Of a DNA stretch of 64,000 nucleotides, positions 7,883 to 17,781 are shown piece after piece. The DNA comes from Venatoribacter cucullus (lineage in GTDB: Bacteria > Pseudomonadota > Gammaproteobacteria > Pseudomonadales > Oceanobacteraceae). The stretch lies in contig NZ_CP046056.1 of NCBI RefSeq assembly GCF_016132445.1, forward strand, positions 1,860,001 to 1,924,000. Reading direction: 5' to 3'. Below the pieces are notes generated by a model. The model saw only the letters and a program-made list of their open reading frames with translations, was not told where the DNA came from and searched no databases. The position numbers and the translations under genes were made by a program. Every line of letters begins with the position of its first letter. Position 1 is the stretch's first letter.

Positions 7883-8898
7883 TTCTTCCCCCTGTGCTCG
7901 CGGAAGCGGCCCGGCGCCTCGCCGGTCCAGCGCTTAAAGGCGCGCTGGAATGCCGCTGCCGAGCCAAACCCCAGTAAATACGCTACTTCCCCCAACGTCA
8001 GTGCCGTATCGCGCACATAGCTCACCGCCAGATCACGGCGGGTTTCATTCAGCACCTGCTGAAAACTGAATCCTTCATCCTGTAAGCGCCTGCGCACCGT
8101 CCAGGGCGCACTGTTCAACCGCTGGGCCACCTGCTCCAGGGTGGGGGTCTGACCATTCAGCAACGGGCCAATGGCACGCTCGGTCAGCTCACGATAGCTT
8201 AATCCCAGCCGTACCCGTTCCAGTTCCCGCGCCGCCAGCGTCTGCAAGGCAGCATACGTGGATGCACAACGACCGAGCACCGGCAGTACCAGTGCACCAG
8301 CTTTCAGCACCAACGCATTGCGCGTCGCGCCAAACTGCACCTCGCAGGGAAAATAATCGGCATAGCGGTCACGGTAAGCCGGCGGAGCAAACTCCACCTC
8401 CACCCGCAGCAGAATATCGCGGCGCCCGCTCAGCTGCTGTAAGAACTGCGCCCAGCCGGCCAGCACCGAATCCACCACAAAGAGGTTGTAGCCGTTATAA
8501 GGACTGATGGAATAAAACTGCAGAACGCCCTGCCCCTGGATCGTCTGAAACGAAGAACGGCCACGGGCATTAAAACTGCTCAGCAGTTCGTAGTCGGTGA
8601 GTGCCCGGCAGGCACTGCGGATATCCGGCGCACTTTGCGCCAGCAGGCCCGCCAGCCCCATGACCGGGGCCGACGTAAGGCGCCCCATGGCCAACCCCAG
8701 CCAGGGCATTGCCGCGGCCTGAATCAGGTCATGCCCCAGCCGCATAAAGCGTGGAATACTGATACGGGCCTGCGGCGACGCCAGCCGCACCGCATCCAGC
8801 TGATACTGGGCCAGCAAAGCCTCCGGCTGCCCCCCTTGTTCGCGCACCGCCCGCGCCATCAGTTCGGCGTAGGCGACGGAAATATCTCCCAGCCGCAT
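7846..8898 (-). CDS. AraC-family transcriptional regulator (arabinose_bd type N-terminus)
   Basis: This 350-residue cytoplasmic regulator has an N-terminal ligand-sensing domain of the arabinose_bd/OruR-like group (about 15-200) and a C-terminal AraC double helix-turn-helix (about 240-335). The second helix-turn-helix region contains the characteristic LGEVAYLLGFGSAAAFQRAF stretch and RWTGEAPGRFR. The ligand is unknown. The upstream gene (a membrane protein) ends 2 bp before this start, so they share a transcript. The C-terminal tail is Ser/Thr-rich, and its coding end overlaps the micro-ORF on the other strand. Confidence 0.88.
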   Translation of the reverse strand: MRLGDISVAYAELMARAVREQGGQPEALLAQYQLDAVRLASPQARISIPRFMRLGHDLIQAAAMPWLGLAMGRLTSAPVMGLAGLLAQSAPDIRSACRALTDYELLSSFNARGRSSFQTIQGQGVLQFYSISPYNGYNLFVVDSVLAGWAQFLQQLSGRRDILLRVEVEFAPPAYRDRYADYFPCEVQFGATRNALVLKAGALVLPVLGRCASTYAALQTLAARELERVRLGLSYRELTERAIGPLLNGQTPTLEQVAQRLNSAPWTVRRRLQDEGFSFQQVLNETRRDLAVSYVRDTALTLGEVAYLLGFGSAAAFQRAFKRWTGEAPGRFREHRGKNYISTASSTSSS

Positions 8899-8900
8899 AA

Positions 8901-9698
8901 TCAGGCGTCGAAATGGTGGTCGGGGCTAACGCCGGGCGCTTCCTCCCCGGCTGGCGCCACTGCAGCGGCCGGTTCATAAAACTCCAGCAAAAAGCGGTAC
9001 GCCAGCGACAGCATCACCAGCGAGATCAGGGTGCTGGCATACACGCCCAGCGCGGCCAGATAATTCAGCAGCAGATGGTCAAACCAGTACAGCAACAGAA
9101 AGGGCGCGGTCAGCAATAGCGGCAGCACAATCACCACCAGCACCAGCCGGCTGCCGTTACCGCGACTCATGGCCCAGGCGCGCTTCAGCGAGGTACGGCG
9201 ACCAATCGCCAGCTCAGGCAGGGTCACCGACAAACGTCCCCACAGATACACGGCCGGCAGCAGCGCCAGCATGGCCGCCGCAATGGCGCTGTCGCCCTGC
9301 CCGCCCAACACCAGCATAAGGCCGAACATTGCCACTCCGAACACCACCCCGGCGATCAGACCTATCTGCATGGCACGGATAAAGTAACGGAACTCCAGCC
9401 GGCCCCAGCCATGCAGCACCCGGGCCTGTTGCTGTTCTGCGGGCAGCAGCGTAAAGCCATGGCAGGCAGTGGCAAACAACACACTGAGGCCGACCGAGGC
9501 CAGCAATAAAATACCCTGCAACAACGGTCGCTGGTTATCCAGATACAACCCACCCAACCAATCGATCAGGGCCAGCAACGCAATAACCGGCATAAACATA
9601 CGCACAACCTGCGTGCGCTTGTACCACAGCAGCTGTACCGCTTCCCGGGCCAGATCGGTTACCGGCAATTCGGCTGGTAAGCCCAACGGACTTTTCAT
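8901..9698 (-). CDS. Polytopic inner-membrane protein, function unknown
   Basis: The 265-residue protein has about six hydrophobic segments: near 35-55, 60-80, 105-130, 135-155, 185-210 and 215-240. The chosen ATG at 9698 has GGGAG six bases upstream; an earlier in-frame GTG at 9704 is less likely. The protein ends in a short Ala/Pro-rich tail. The plan resembles YciC-like integral membrane proteins, but I see no signature motif. It is followed 2 bp later by the AraC regulator, which may control or sense the same process. Confidence 0.7.
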   Translation of the reverse strand: MKSPLGLPAELPVTDLAREAVQLLWYKRTQVVRMFMPVIALLALIDWLGGLYLDNQRPLLQGILLLASVGLSVLFATACHGFTLLPAEQQQARVLHGWGRLEFRYFIRAMQIGLIAGVVFGVAMFGLMLVLGGQGDSAIAAAMLALLPAVYLWGRLSVTLPELAIGRRTSLKRAWAMSRGNGSRLVLVVIVLPLLLTAPFLLLYWFDHLLLNYLAALGVYASTLISLVMLSLAYRFLLEFYEPAAAVAPAGEEAPGVSPDHHFDA

Positions 9699-9751
9699 GC
9701 ACACTCCCTTATTCGGTAAATACGCCCGGCAGTATGCCGTGACTTATTCAC

Positions 9752-9783
9752 AAAAAAAACGGTGGCCTGGCCACCGTTTTTTT
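9752..9783 (-). terminator. Intrinsic terminator of the DUF1329/YCF48/RND cluster
   Basis: The stem ACGGTGGCC / GGCCACCGT has long A and T tracts on both sides. It lies 18 bp past the stop of the RND exporter and could also terminate in the other direction. Confidence 0.9.
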
Positions 9784-9800
9784 ACTGCATTCGTTCAGAT

Positions 9801-12290
9801 TCAGCCAGCCGGCGGGATATCGCCATAGCGGGCTTTGTGACGGGCAATAATGCGTTCCGGACGTAACAGATAATGCGCCAGTGCCGGCAACAGAATCAGC
9901 GCCCCCAGCATGTTCAGCAAGAACATAAAGGTCAGCAGAATACCCATGTCGGCCTGGAATTTGATCGGTGAGAAAATCCAGGTCGCCACACCAATAGCCA
10001 GGGTAATACCGGTGAAACTCACCGCTTTACCTGTAGATTTCAGCGTCGCCAGGAAGGCGTCCTGCATCGATTTACCCTGAATCAACAGCACTTCCAGACG
10101 GCTGTAAATATAGATGCCGTAGTCCACACCAATACCCACCCCCAGTGCAATTACCGGCAGCGTGGCCACTTTCACCCCGATGCCCAGCATGGTCATTAAC
10201 GCCTCGCTGAGAATGGACGTCAGCACCAGCGGCAGAATAATACAGGCCACGGCGGTGAAGGAACGGAAGGTGATAAAGCACAGCGTAAACACCACCACGT
10301 AGACGAAAATCAGCATGGTGCCCTGAGCACTTTCGATTACCTGATTGGTCGCGGCTTCGATACCGGCATTACCGGAGGCCAGCTGGAAACGAACCGGTAC
10401 GGAGCTGATTTCGCCTGCGGCAATAGCCGCTTCAGTTTCGGCCAGGTTATAGCTGAAATATTTTTCATCGACCTGATCATCAAACTGTTTTTTGAAGGCT
10501 TCTACTGCATTCACAGCCGTGGTCAGAGTCTGCGCTTTGTGATCATTCAGATAAATAATAACCGGTGCCATCGAGCAATCCGGGTTCAGCAATGAACCGG
10601 GAGCACGCTGAATGGAGGTGTTCAGAATGGTCTGGTTACGCGACAGCGCCGACCATTTGATATTGCCTTCGTTCATGGCTTTGGTGACCAGCTTGGAAAC
10701 CGTTACCAGTGATACCGCAGACTGCACGCCATCGACGTTCTGCATGTACCACATAAAGCGATCAACCACGTCCATCACTTTAAAGCTGTTGCACTGCTCT
10801 TTAGCGGTTTCCACCATCACCACCAGTACATCCGAACTGGTGGAATAGTTGGACACCATAAAATCGTTATCCAGGTTATAGCGGGAATCGGCACGCAGTT
10901 CCGGCGCACCTTTATCCAGGTCGCCAATCTGCAGATCACGGCTCATGTAATAACCGGCAACGGCCATGGCCACGGCAACAATAATCGGCAGCGGTGCCAC
11001 TTTCGGGTTAGCAAAATAAGACAGTGCTTTCCACAGTTTCGGATCAGAGGCTTCCGCTTTCTGGGCGTGGGCCACACCGGATTGGCTGATGCCCACATAA
11101 GACATAACAACGGGCAGCAGAATCAGGTTGGTCACAATAATAACGGCCACACCGATACTGGCGGCGATGGCCAGTTCCTGAATAACGCCAATATCAATAA
11201 ACAGCAGGGTCAGGAACCCCATGCCGTCGCTCAGCAGCGCCAGCATACCCGGCACATAGAGACCACGGAATGCATGACGGGCAGCCTGTACATTGTTGGC
11301 ACCTTTACCCGCTTCAATGGCAATGCCGTTAATAATCTGTACGCCATGGGAAATACCGATAGCAAACACCAGAAACGGCACCAGTACCGAATACAGGTCA
11401 ATGGTGTAACCCAGTAACCCCAGCAAACCCAGCTGCCAAACCACCGCAATCAATGACGCAATAATAGGAATTAACGTACCACGCGGACAACGGGAATACA
11501 GATACAGCAGGAAAGCGGTCATCAGAATGGCGGCAATGAAGAAATAAGCAATTGAGACCGCCCCATCCAGCAGGTCACCAAGCTTTTTCGGCGTACCGGT
11601 GATGTAAATCTGATACGGACTGCCTTCGCCGCCAAACTCAGCCCGGATCTTATTTTCCAGATCGGCAGAGAATTTCTGATAGCTCAGACGCTCACCGGTT
11701 TCCGGATCAAATTCGGTCAGCGGTACGTCAATAATGGAAGAACGGAAATCGTTGGCGACCAGACGGCCGACCTCACCAGACTTCAGAATATTCTGCCGTA
11801 CCTGCTCCAGGCTTTCGGCGCTGCCATCGTAGGTGCTTGGCACCACCGGCCCACCCTGGAAACCTTCTTCGGTCACTTCGGTCCAGCGGGTATTCGGCGT
11901 CCACAAGGATTGCATGGCCGAGCGGTCAACCCCTTTAACGAAGAACACCTCATCGTTAATTTTGCTCAGGGTTTCCATGTATTCGCGGGTAAAAATATCA
12001 CCCTGTTTGGCTTCAACGGCAATTTTGACGTTGGCCACACCGCTTTTCATATCATCGGCATGCACCAGATAATTCTGGATATATTCATGCTGCAGCGGAA
12101 TGTATTTTTCGATACTGGAATCCAGTTTGGTTTTGGTTAAACCAAACGCAAACAGTGCCGTCAGCACCGCCAGAATCAGCAAAACCAGCAGGCGGTTGTT
12201 AAACAGCACACGCTCCAGGAACGGCTCGGTCTCCATCGACAGAATGTAGTGTTCCGGAACGGTAGAATAATGATGTTTTTGTTCAGACAT
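9801..12290 (-). CDS. MMPL/RND-superfamily exporter
   Basis: This 829-residue inner-membrane protein has the two-fold RND/MMPL plan: TM1 at about 33-53, a periplasmic domain, TM2-6 at about 235-400, TM7 near 430, a second domain, and TM8-12 at about 670-800. The second half carries the MMPL-type motif GVGIGVDYGIYIYSR; the matching site in the first half reads AIGISHGVQI. It is more like the lipid and hopanoid exporters of this superfamily than the drug pumps. It lies 2 bp downstream of the YCF48 gene and in the same run as DUF1329, an arrangement known from hydrocarbon- and steroid-degrading proteobacteria, where export of a hydrophobic molecule or envelope factor is assumed. The substrate is unproven. 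Confidence 0.85.
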   Translation of the reverse strand: MSEQKHHYSTVPEHYILSMETEPFLERVLFNNRLLVLLILAVLTALFAFGLTKTKLDSSIEKYIPLQHEYIQNYLVHADDMKSGVANVKIAVEAKQGDIFTREYMETLSKINDEVFFVKGVDRSAMQSLWTPNTRWTEVTEEGFQGGPVVPSTYDGSAESLEQVRQNILKSGEVGRLVANDFRSSIIDVPLTEFDPETGERLSYQKFSADLENKIRAEFGGEGSPYQIYITGTPKKLGDLLDGAVSIAYFFIAAILMTAFLLYLYSRCPRGTLIPIIASLIAVVWQLGLLGLLGYTIDLYSVLVPFLVFAIGISHGVQIINGIAIEAGKGANNVQAARHAFRGLYVPGMLALLSDGMGFLTLLFIDIGVIQELAIAASIGVAVIIVTNLILLPVVMSYVGISQSGVAHAQKAEASDPKLWKALSYFANPKVAPLPIIVAVAMAVAGYYMSRDLQIGDLDKGAPELRADSRYNLDNDFMVSNYSTSSDVLVVMVETAKEQCNSFKVMDVVDRFMWYMQNVDGVQSAVSLVTVSKLVTKAMNEGNIKWSALSRNQTILNTSIQRAPGSLLNPDCSMAPVIIYLNDHKAQTLTTAVNAVEAFKKQFDDQVDEKYFSYNLAETEAAIAAGEISSVPVRFQLASGNAGIEAATNQVIESAQGTMLIFVYVVVFTLCFITFRSFTAVACIILPLVLTSILSEALMTMLGIGVKVATLPVIALGVGIGVDYGIYIYSRLEVLLIQGKSMQDAFLATLKSTGKAVSFTGITLAIGVATWIFSPIKFQADMGILLTFMFLLNMLGALILLPALAHYLLRPERIIARHKARYGDIPPAG

Positions 12291-12292
12291 GT

Positions 12293-13510
12293 TCAGAAAT
12301 CCCCGGCGGCCATACTGATGGCCTGATCAATCAATTCACCTGCAGCATTCAGACGCATAACGCCGGCCTCACCCACCAGTACGAAGTTGCCATCAGAGGC
12401 TTCGGCAACGGCAGCGTAGGCTTTACGGCCTTCGATAATAAGCGCCCGGGGCTGTTGCATCTGGGCGTCAAACATCACCACTGAACCGGCGTTACCCACC
12501 AGCAGAGTGCGGCGGCTGCTGATGGCGCCGGACAGCAGGGTTTGTTCACTGCCGGTGTTCATTTCCATCCAGCTGATGCCACCATCGGTAGAACGGAATA
12601 CGTGACCACGCAGACCAAACAACAGCTGCTGATCACGGTCAGCGACCAGACCGAACAATGAACCATCGTAAGGGGAATCCAGCACCGCCCAGCTTTCGCC
12701 CAGGTCCTCGGAGCGCATAATCAGGCCCATTTCACCAACGATCATCAGTGAGCGGCCACCCACGGAGGTAATAGCATTCAGGTGCAGACGATCGGGGTTG
12801 GGTAAACGGGACGAAGCATCTACCCAGTTTTCACCGCCATCACGGGTTTCAAACAGCATGCCGTAAGCACCAACGGCAAAACCGCGGCGGGCATCGTAGA
12901 ACCACACATCCAGAAACGGCTTGGTGGAACCACTGTTCATATCGTAACTGGCATCGCTGACCGCGAATTCGGCGTTTTCGAGTGCCGCAGTGGCTTCTTC
13001 AACGGCTACGTCATCACCACGGGCTTCAGCATCGGCCAGTGCCTGTTCGGCGGCCTGCTGCATTTTTTCTGCAGCCGCCACAATAGCCTTATTGGCAATG
13101 AAACCATCAAACTGCTTGGTCCAGCTCTGACCACCATCATCGGTACGCAGAATGACGCCATCATGGCCGGCGGCCCAGCCGATCTGACCGGAAGGGAAAT
13201 GCAAAGACGTCAGGGTTACCGATACCGGCACCCGGGCTTGTTTCCAGGTGTGACCATCGTCATCCGACAGCACAATATGGCCGTGCGAACCAGCGGCAAT
13301 CAGACGGCGATCGGCCCGTACCACATCCAGCATCAGCGTCTGATGGGCACGCTGGGTTTCAAAAGCCGGGGTATTCAGGGGGTCCTGCCAGTTGGCCTGG
13401 GCGGAGGTGGACAGCGCCAGTAAGGCAAACAGTCCGCCAATTCGGGTAAAGCCTGCAGTCGCCAGCCGCTTACAGGCACAGGCGAGAGACTGAACCAAAT
13501 CAGAAAACAT
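12293..13510 (-). CDS. YCF48-like beta-propeller protein, exported
   Basis: The protein begins with a signal peptide (hydrophobic GGLFALLALSTSAQA, predicted cut before NWQDP) followed by repeated Asp-box type motifs of the form (S/T)xDxGxxW: DDDGHTW, DDGGQSW, RDGGENW, EDLGESW and TDGGISW. These mark a BNR/YCF48-type beta-propeller located in the periplasm or envelope. An Ala/Glu-rich helical insert (about 145-180) interrupts the propeller. I chose the ATG at 13510 because GGAG lies six bases upstream and it gives a compact signal peptide; an in-frame ATG at 13570 would add 20 residues. It is a likely partner of the RND exporter immediately downstream. Confidence 0.8.
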   Translation of the reverse strand: MFSDLVQSLACACKRLATAGFTRIGGLFALLALSTSAQANWQDPLNTPAFETQRAHQTLMLDVVRADRRLIAAGSHGHIVLSDDDGHTWKQARVPVSVTLTSLHFPSGQIGWAAGHDGVILRTDDGGQSWTKQFDGFIANKAIVAAAEKMQQAAEQALADAEARGDDVAVEEATAALENAEFAVSDASYDMNSGSTKPFLDVWFYDARRGFAVGAYGMLFETRDGGENWVDASSRLPNPDRLHLNAITSVGGRSLMIVGEMGLIMRSEDLGESWAVLDSPYDGSLFGLVADRDQQLLFGLRGHVFRSTDGGISWMEMNTGSEQTLLSGAISSRRTLLVGNAGSVVMFDAQMQQPRALIIEGRKAYAAVAEASDGNFVLVGEAGVMRLNAAGELIDQAISMAAGDF

Positions 13511-13645
13511 ATTGAGCTCCGTTGTTATAGTAATTGCGGAAGCGGGCAGTCTAGCCGAGCGGTTAACCATTGACTAACGTCCTATTGTTACGATGTGTAA
13601 TAGAGATTAGCACAGCCGGGCTGCTGTCTGCTGCGTGGCAGCCCA

Positions 13646-13677
13646 CAAAAAAACGGACCAGCAGTGCTGATCCGTTC
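13646..13677 (-). terminator. Intrinsic terminator after DUF1329
   Basis: On the minus strand the stem AACGGATCAGC / GCTGGTCCGTT (one G-T pair) is followed by seven T. It stands between the DUF1329 gene and the YCF48 gene, so the latter pair may be transcribed separately or by read-through. Confidence 0.85.
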
Positions 13678-13687
13678 CTGACTTCAC

Positions 13688-15055
13688 TCAGCGCTTACCG
13701 CGCCGGCGCAATTCGGCCGGAGTAAAGTAACGCTCGCCCGGTGGCTCCTGGCTGTAATCAATAGTGCTGCCTTCCTCGTTATCCATGCCCTGCACGTAAT
13801 AACGTTTGGATTGCAGATCGTGGTAGGCCTCCATGGTGCTCCAGGTGACCGGCAGTTCGTAGTAGGTTTTGATGTAGGCCATGCTGACCCGCCATAATTC
13901 GCCGGTCTGGTCGTACAGGTCGGCTACGGCAATGCCCCAGGTATCTTCATCCAGATAAAACACCCGTTTACCGTAAGCATGGCGTACACCGTCTTTTAAT
14001 GTCGCTTCCACCACCCACACCCGGTGTTTCTCATAGCGGGTATATTCCGGATTCAAATGGCCGGGCTTGATCAGGTCTTTGTATTTAACCTTGTCAGAAC
14101 TGAGCTGGTAGTTGTTGTAAGGAATAAATACTTCCTTTTTACCCACCAGTTTCCAGTTATAACGGTCCGGGGCACCGTTAAAAATGTCGGTATCGTCGGC
14201 GTAACGCAGGCCGTCAGCCGCAGCAATGGGCGTATCGTAAGCCAGGTTCGGCGCCAGCCGGACACGGCGCTGACCAGCGTTATAACCCCAGGCCTGGCGT
14301 GGCTGCTGCACCTGATTCAGGGGTTCATGCAATAACACCGCACCACCGGCCAGACGTGCCGGCGCGCGGGTGTATGAGAGGTAATAGAACAGAATATTGT
14401 TCAGATCCTCGATGCTTTTATCCTGCCGATAGTAGTTGAACTCAATTTCCTGCTGCACCAGTACCGGTGAGAAACTGCCGTCGGTCTGTACCGCAATCTC
14501 GGCCGCGCGGCGTACCAGATACACGCCACGCCAGCGGGCAATGTGGTTCCAGATGGCTTCCAGGCCGTTTTTGGCAATCGGGAACGGAATGCCGCCATAG
14601 GCATACTGCAGGCCGTTACCATCTTTGGTTAACTCGGCCCGGATGGCGTTTTTGTACGTGTTTTCATACACCCAGTCCGGTGCCGCGGCCGTGCGCCGGG
14701 TCGGATAAATGGGCATGGCAAAGGTATTCGGATAGGTACGGAATAAGCCTTTCTGCCCTTCGGTAAGATATTGCGAATACTGCGCCATATTGGCCGCAGT
14801 AATAACGAAAAGAGGTTTGTCTTTACTGAACGGATCAACATGCGGCTGACCCGCTTTGCTGTAACCCACCGGCGGCAGGCTCAGACCGCCACGCCAAGGC
14901 GGAATATCACTGCCATTACCCGCCCGCTCACCACCCAGTGGTGTCAGGGTGGTTTTCAGTTTGTCTGCTTCCTGTACCGATACTGCCGCCAATGCTGACG
15001 GCACAACAAATGCTAACGCTAATGCACCAGCCGCGATCCAATTATTTTTTTTCAT
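13688..15055 (-). CDS. DUF1329 domain protein, exported
   Basis: This 455-residue protein has a clear signal peptide (KK followed by a hydrophobic core ending ALA before AVSVQEADKL). The body is typical of DUF1329: near the start a TPLGGERAGNGSDIPPW stretch with further conserved aromatic segments, and a tyrosine-rich second half. Fold relatives (LolA/LolB-like lipid binders) suggest handling of lipids or hydrophobic compounds in the periplasm; this is inference. In many genomes DUF1329 is paired with a DUF1302 outer-membrane protein and followed by YCF48 and RND genes. Here YCF48 and RND are present but no DUF1302 gene is in the locus. Confidence 0.88.
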   Translation of the reverse strand: MKKNNWIAAGALALAFVVPSALAAVSVQEADKLKTTLTPLGGERAGNGSDIPPWRGGLSLPPVGYSKAGQPHVDPFSKDKPLFVITAANMAQYSQYLTEGQKGLFRTYPNTFAMPIYPTRRTAAAPDWVYENTYKNAIRAELTKDGNGLQYAYGGIPFPIAKNGLEAIWNHIARWRGVYLVRRAAEIAVQTDGSFSPVLVQQEIEFNYYRQDKSIEDLNNILFYYLSYTRAPARLAGGAVLLHEPLNQVQQPRQAWGYNAGQRRVRLAPNLAYDTPIAAADGLRYADDTDIFNGAPDRYNWKLVGKKEVFIPYNNYQLSSDKVKYKDLIKPGHLNPEYTRYEKHRVWVVEATLKDGVRHAYGKRVFYLDEDTWGIAVADLYDQTGELWRVSMAYIKTYYELPVTWSTMEAYHDLQSKRYYVQGMDNEEGSTIDYSQEPPGERYFTPAELRRRGKR

Positions 15056-15127
15056 TATGCGACCTCTGTTTTACCGCAGTGTGCGGCAATCTTCCCGCAG
15101 CAAGAATAAAGAAACTTGCCGCGATGC

Positions 15128-17752
15128 TCAAATCAAACTCTTGCTGACCACTTCGTACACATCTTTCGACAGACTGCCGTGCTCCTTAATACGCTGTAAA
15201 CGGGCTTTCATAACCTGCCCCGCGGCCGGCACCAGGCGCTGCCAGCGGGTCAGAGGGGTCAGTAACCGCGCCGCAATCTGCGGATTACTATCATTCAGTT
15301 TCAGCACCGCATCGGTCAGCAGGTCGTAGCCGGCGCCATCGGCACGGTGAAAGTTCACCAGCGACTGATTGGCAAATGCCCCCAGCACTGAACGTACTTT
15401 GTTCGGGTTACGCCAGTCAAAAGCCTCATGCTGCAACAGGGCCTGCACCTGCTCCACCGTACCGAATTCAGCCGAGCCGGCCTGCACCGCCAGCCATTGA
15501 TTCACCACCAGCGGGTCGTGCTGCCAGCGCTGCCAGAAATCGGCCAGCAAGGCTTCCGCCTGCACCCGTTCACCGGAATTCACCAGCGCCACCAGTGCCG
15601 CCATCTGGTCGGTCATATTATCCGCCTGCTGGTACTGGCGCCGGGCCTGCTCCATACCTTCAGCACTGCTTTTTACCCAGTAGCTGAGGGCCAGATTCTT
15701 CAGACTGCGGGCCGCCATGGCAGCCGGCTGCGGCTGATAGGGGGCGGTGCTGTGCAGGCGCTGATAACAGGCGGCGAAATCGCTGGCCAGGGCCACGGCC
15801 AGCGCCTGCTGTACCTGCCGGCGGGCGCTATGAATGGCAAGCGGATCAATGACTGCAGAAAACTCGGCAATGTAGGCCTCAGACGGAAGATTCAGCAGAT
15901 AAGCGACCATGGCCGGGTCCAGCTGCGTATCGGCCAGCAGCGCACTCAACGCCTGCTGCTCGGCCGCTGCCAGACGGAAGCGGCCCGCGCGGGCGCGGTC
16001 AATCCAGCGCAGCATCAGACGCTGACCAGCATCCCAGCGGTTAAAGCCATCGCTGTCGTGCTGCAGTAAAAACAGCAGGTCTTCATCGCTTTGCTCAAAG
16101 TCCACTTTCACCGGTGCCGAAAAATCACGCAACAGCGACAACCGTGGTTCTTCCGCCAGGCCGCTGAAGACAAAGGTTTGTTCAGATTCGGTCAGATGCA
16201 GTACCTGGCTGGCCTCCGTCCAGGCATTGGCGGGGCTTACCTGCACCGGTAAATCATCCCCGTTGCTGCCAATCAGGCCCAGTTGTACCGGAATCCACAT
16301 CGGTAATTTATTGCTTTGTCCCGGCGTATCCGGGCAGTGCTGGCGCAGGGTTAAGTGCAGCTGCTGGGCGGTGGCATCGTAATGGCTTTCAACCTGTACC
16401 ACCGGCGTACCGGCTTGCTTGTACCAGCGTTTGAACAGGGTTAAATCAACCTTATTGGCATCCTGCAGCGCCTGTACAAAATCATGAATGGTCACGGCCT
16501 GACCATCATGGCGTTCAAAGTACAGATCCGTGCCTTTGCGGAAGCCCTCTTTACCGAGAATTTTATGCAGCATGCCAACCACTTCGGCACCTTTTTCATA
16601 AATGGTAACGGTATAGAAGTTGGAAATTTCAATAAAGGAATCCGGCTGTACCGGGTGCGCCATCGGGCCGCTGTCTTCGGCAAACTGTACGGTGCGCATA
16701 ATATTGGCGTCTTCAATGCGTTTAACCGTGGCGGAATGCATATCAGCCGAAAAACAGGCATCGCGGAATACGGTAAAGCCTTCTTTCAGGCTGAGCTGGA
16801 ACCAGTCACGACAGGTCACACGGTTGCCCGACCAGTTGTGGAAATATTCGTGCGCCACAATGGCTTCAATGCGCTGATACGCCGTGTCGGTCGCCGTGGC
16901 CGGATTAGCCAGCACACAGGATGAATTAAAAATATTCAGGCCTTTATTTTCCATCGCGCCCATATTGAAATCGTCCACCGCCACGATCATAAAAATATCC
17001 AGATCGTATTCGCGCCCATACACTTCTTCGTCCCAGCGCATGGAACGCTTCAGCGCATCGAGTGCGTACTCGGTTTTGTCGATATTGCGCGGCTCAACAA
17101 AAATCTGCAGCGTCACGTTACGGCCACTCATGGTGGTGAACTGATCTTCTTTCACCAATAAATCGCCAGCCACTAATGCAAATAAATAGGCCGGTTTTTT
17201 ATGCGGATCGTGCCAGGTAACGCGACGGCGGCCGCCTTCGGTGGTATCGGCCACTTTATTACCATTGGAAAGCAGTACCGGATATTGTTCGGCGTCGGCA
17301 TTAATATGAGTGGTGAATACCGACATCACATCCGGACGATCCGGGTAATAGGTAATGCGGCGGAAACCTTCGGCTTCACACTGAGTGCAGTACATTCCGC
17401 CGGAGCGATACAGCCCCTCCAGTGCGGTATTGGCGGCCGGATCAATGCGCACTGAAACTTCCAGCACAAACTCAGCCGGCACTGTGGTAATGGTCAGGCT
17501 TTCCTCATCCAGCTGATAATCCTGTGCGTCCAGCAATGTGCCGTTCAGATGAATACTCAGCAGCTCCAGCCCCTGCCCGTTCAGCAGCAGCGGTGCGTCA
17601 GCTGCTGCTGCGCTGTTGCGACGAAAGGTCAGCCGGCTGTCAACCCGGGTATGATCCTCATGCAGATCAAACTCCAGCTCGGTGGCATCGAGCCAGTAAT
17701 CCGGGGCGCGGTAATCCTGCAGATGAATGGCTTGGGGCTGTGCATCACGCAT
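15128..17752 (-). CDS. pepN: Aminopeptidase N (M1 family zinc metallopeptidase)
   Basis: PepN removes N-terminal residues from peptides in the cytoplasm. The 874-residue protein has the M1 signature: the substrate-binding GAMEN at 265-269 and the zinc site HEYFH at 301-305 with the third ligand Glu324 in LKEGF. Length and domain order match proteobacterial PepN: an N-terminal beta domain, a catalytic domain, a small beta domain and an all-helical C-terminal domain from about 545. AGGA lies seven bases before the chosen ATG. It is the last gene of the run that starts with nadK, with 29 bp between it and the DUF2797 gene. Confidence 0.95.
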   Translation of the reverse strand: MRDAQPQAIHLQDYRAPDYWLDATELEFDLHEDHTRVDSRLTFRRNSAAAADAPLLLNGQGLELLSIHLNGTLLDAQDYQLDEESLTITTVPAEFVLEVSVRIDPAANTALEGLYRSGGMYCTQCEAEGFRRITYYPDRPDVMSVFTTHINADAEQYPVLLSNGNKVADTTEGGRRRVTWHDPHKKPAYLFALVAGDLLVKEDQFTTMSGRNVTLQIFVEPRNIDKTEYALDALKRSMRWDEEVYGREYDLDIFMIVAVDDFNMGAMENKGLNIFNSSCVLANPATATDTAYQRIEAIVAHEYFHNWSGNRVTCRDWFQLSLKEGFTVFRDACFSADMHSATVKRIEDANIMRTVQFAEDSGPMAHPVQPDSFIEISNFYTVTIYEKGAEVVGMLHKILGKEGFRKGTDLYFERHDGQAVTIHDFVQALQDANKVDLTLFKRWYKQAGTPVVQVESHYDATAQQLHLTLRQHCPDTPGQSNKLPMWIPVQLGLIGSNGDDLPVQVSPANAWTEASQVLHLTESEQTFVFSGLAEEPRLSLLRDFSAPVKVDFEQSDEDLLFLLQHDSDGFNRWDAGQRLMLRWIDRARAGRFRLAAAEQQALSALLADTQLDPAMVAYLLNLPSEAYIAEFSAVIDPLAIHSARRQVQQALAVALASDFAACYQRLHSTAPYQPQPAAMAARSLKNLALSYWVKSSAEGMEQARRQYQQADNMTDQMAALVALVNSGERVQAEALLADFWQRWQHDPLVVNQWLAVQAGSAEFGTVEQVQALLQHEAFDWRNPNKVRSVLGAFANQSLVNFHRADGAGYDLLTDAVLKLNDSNPQIAARLLTPLTRWQRLVPAAGQVMKARLQRIKEHGSLSKDVYEVVSKSLI

Positions 17753-17781
17753 AACAATGTCCTGCTGTATTCGGCGGTGGA

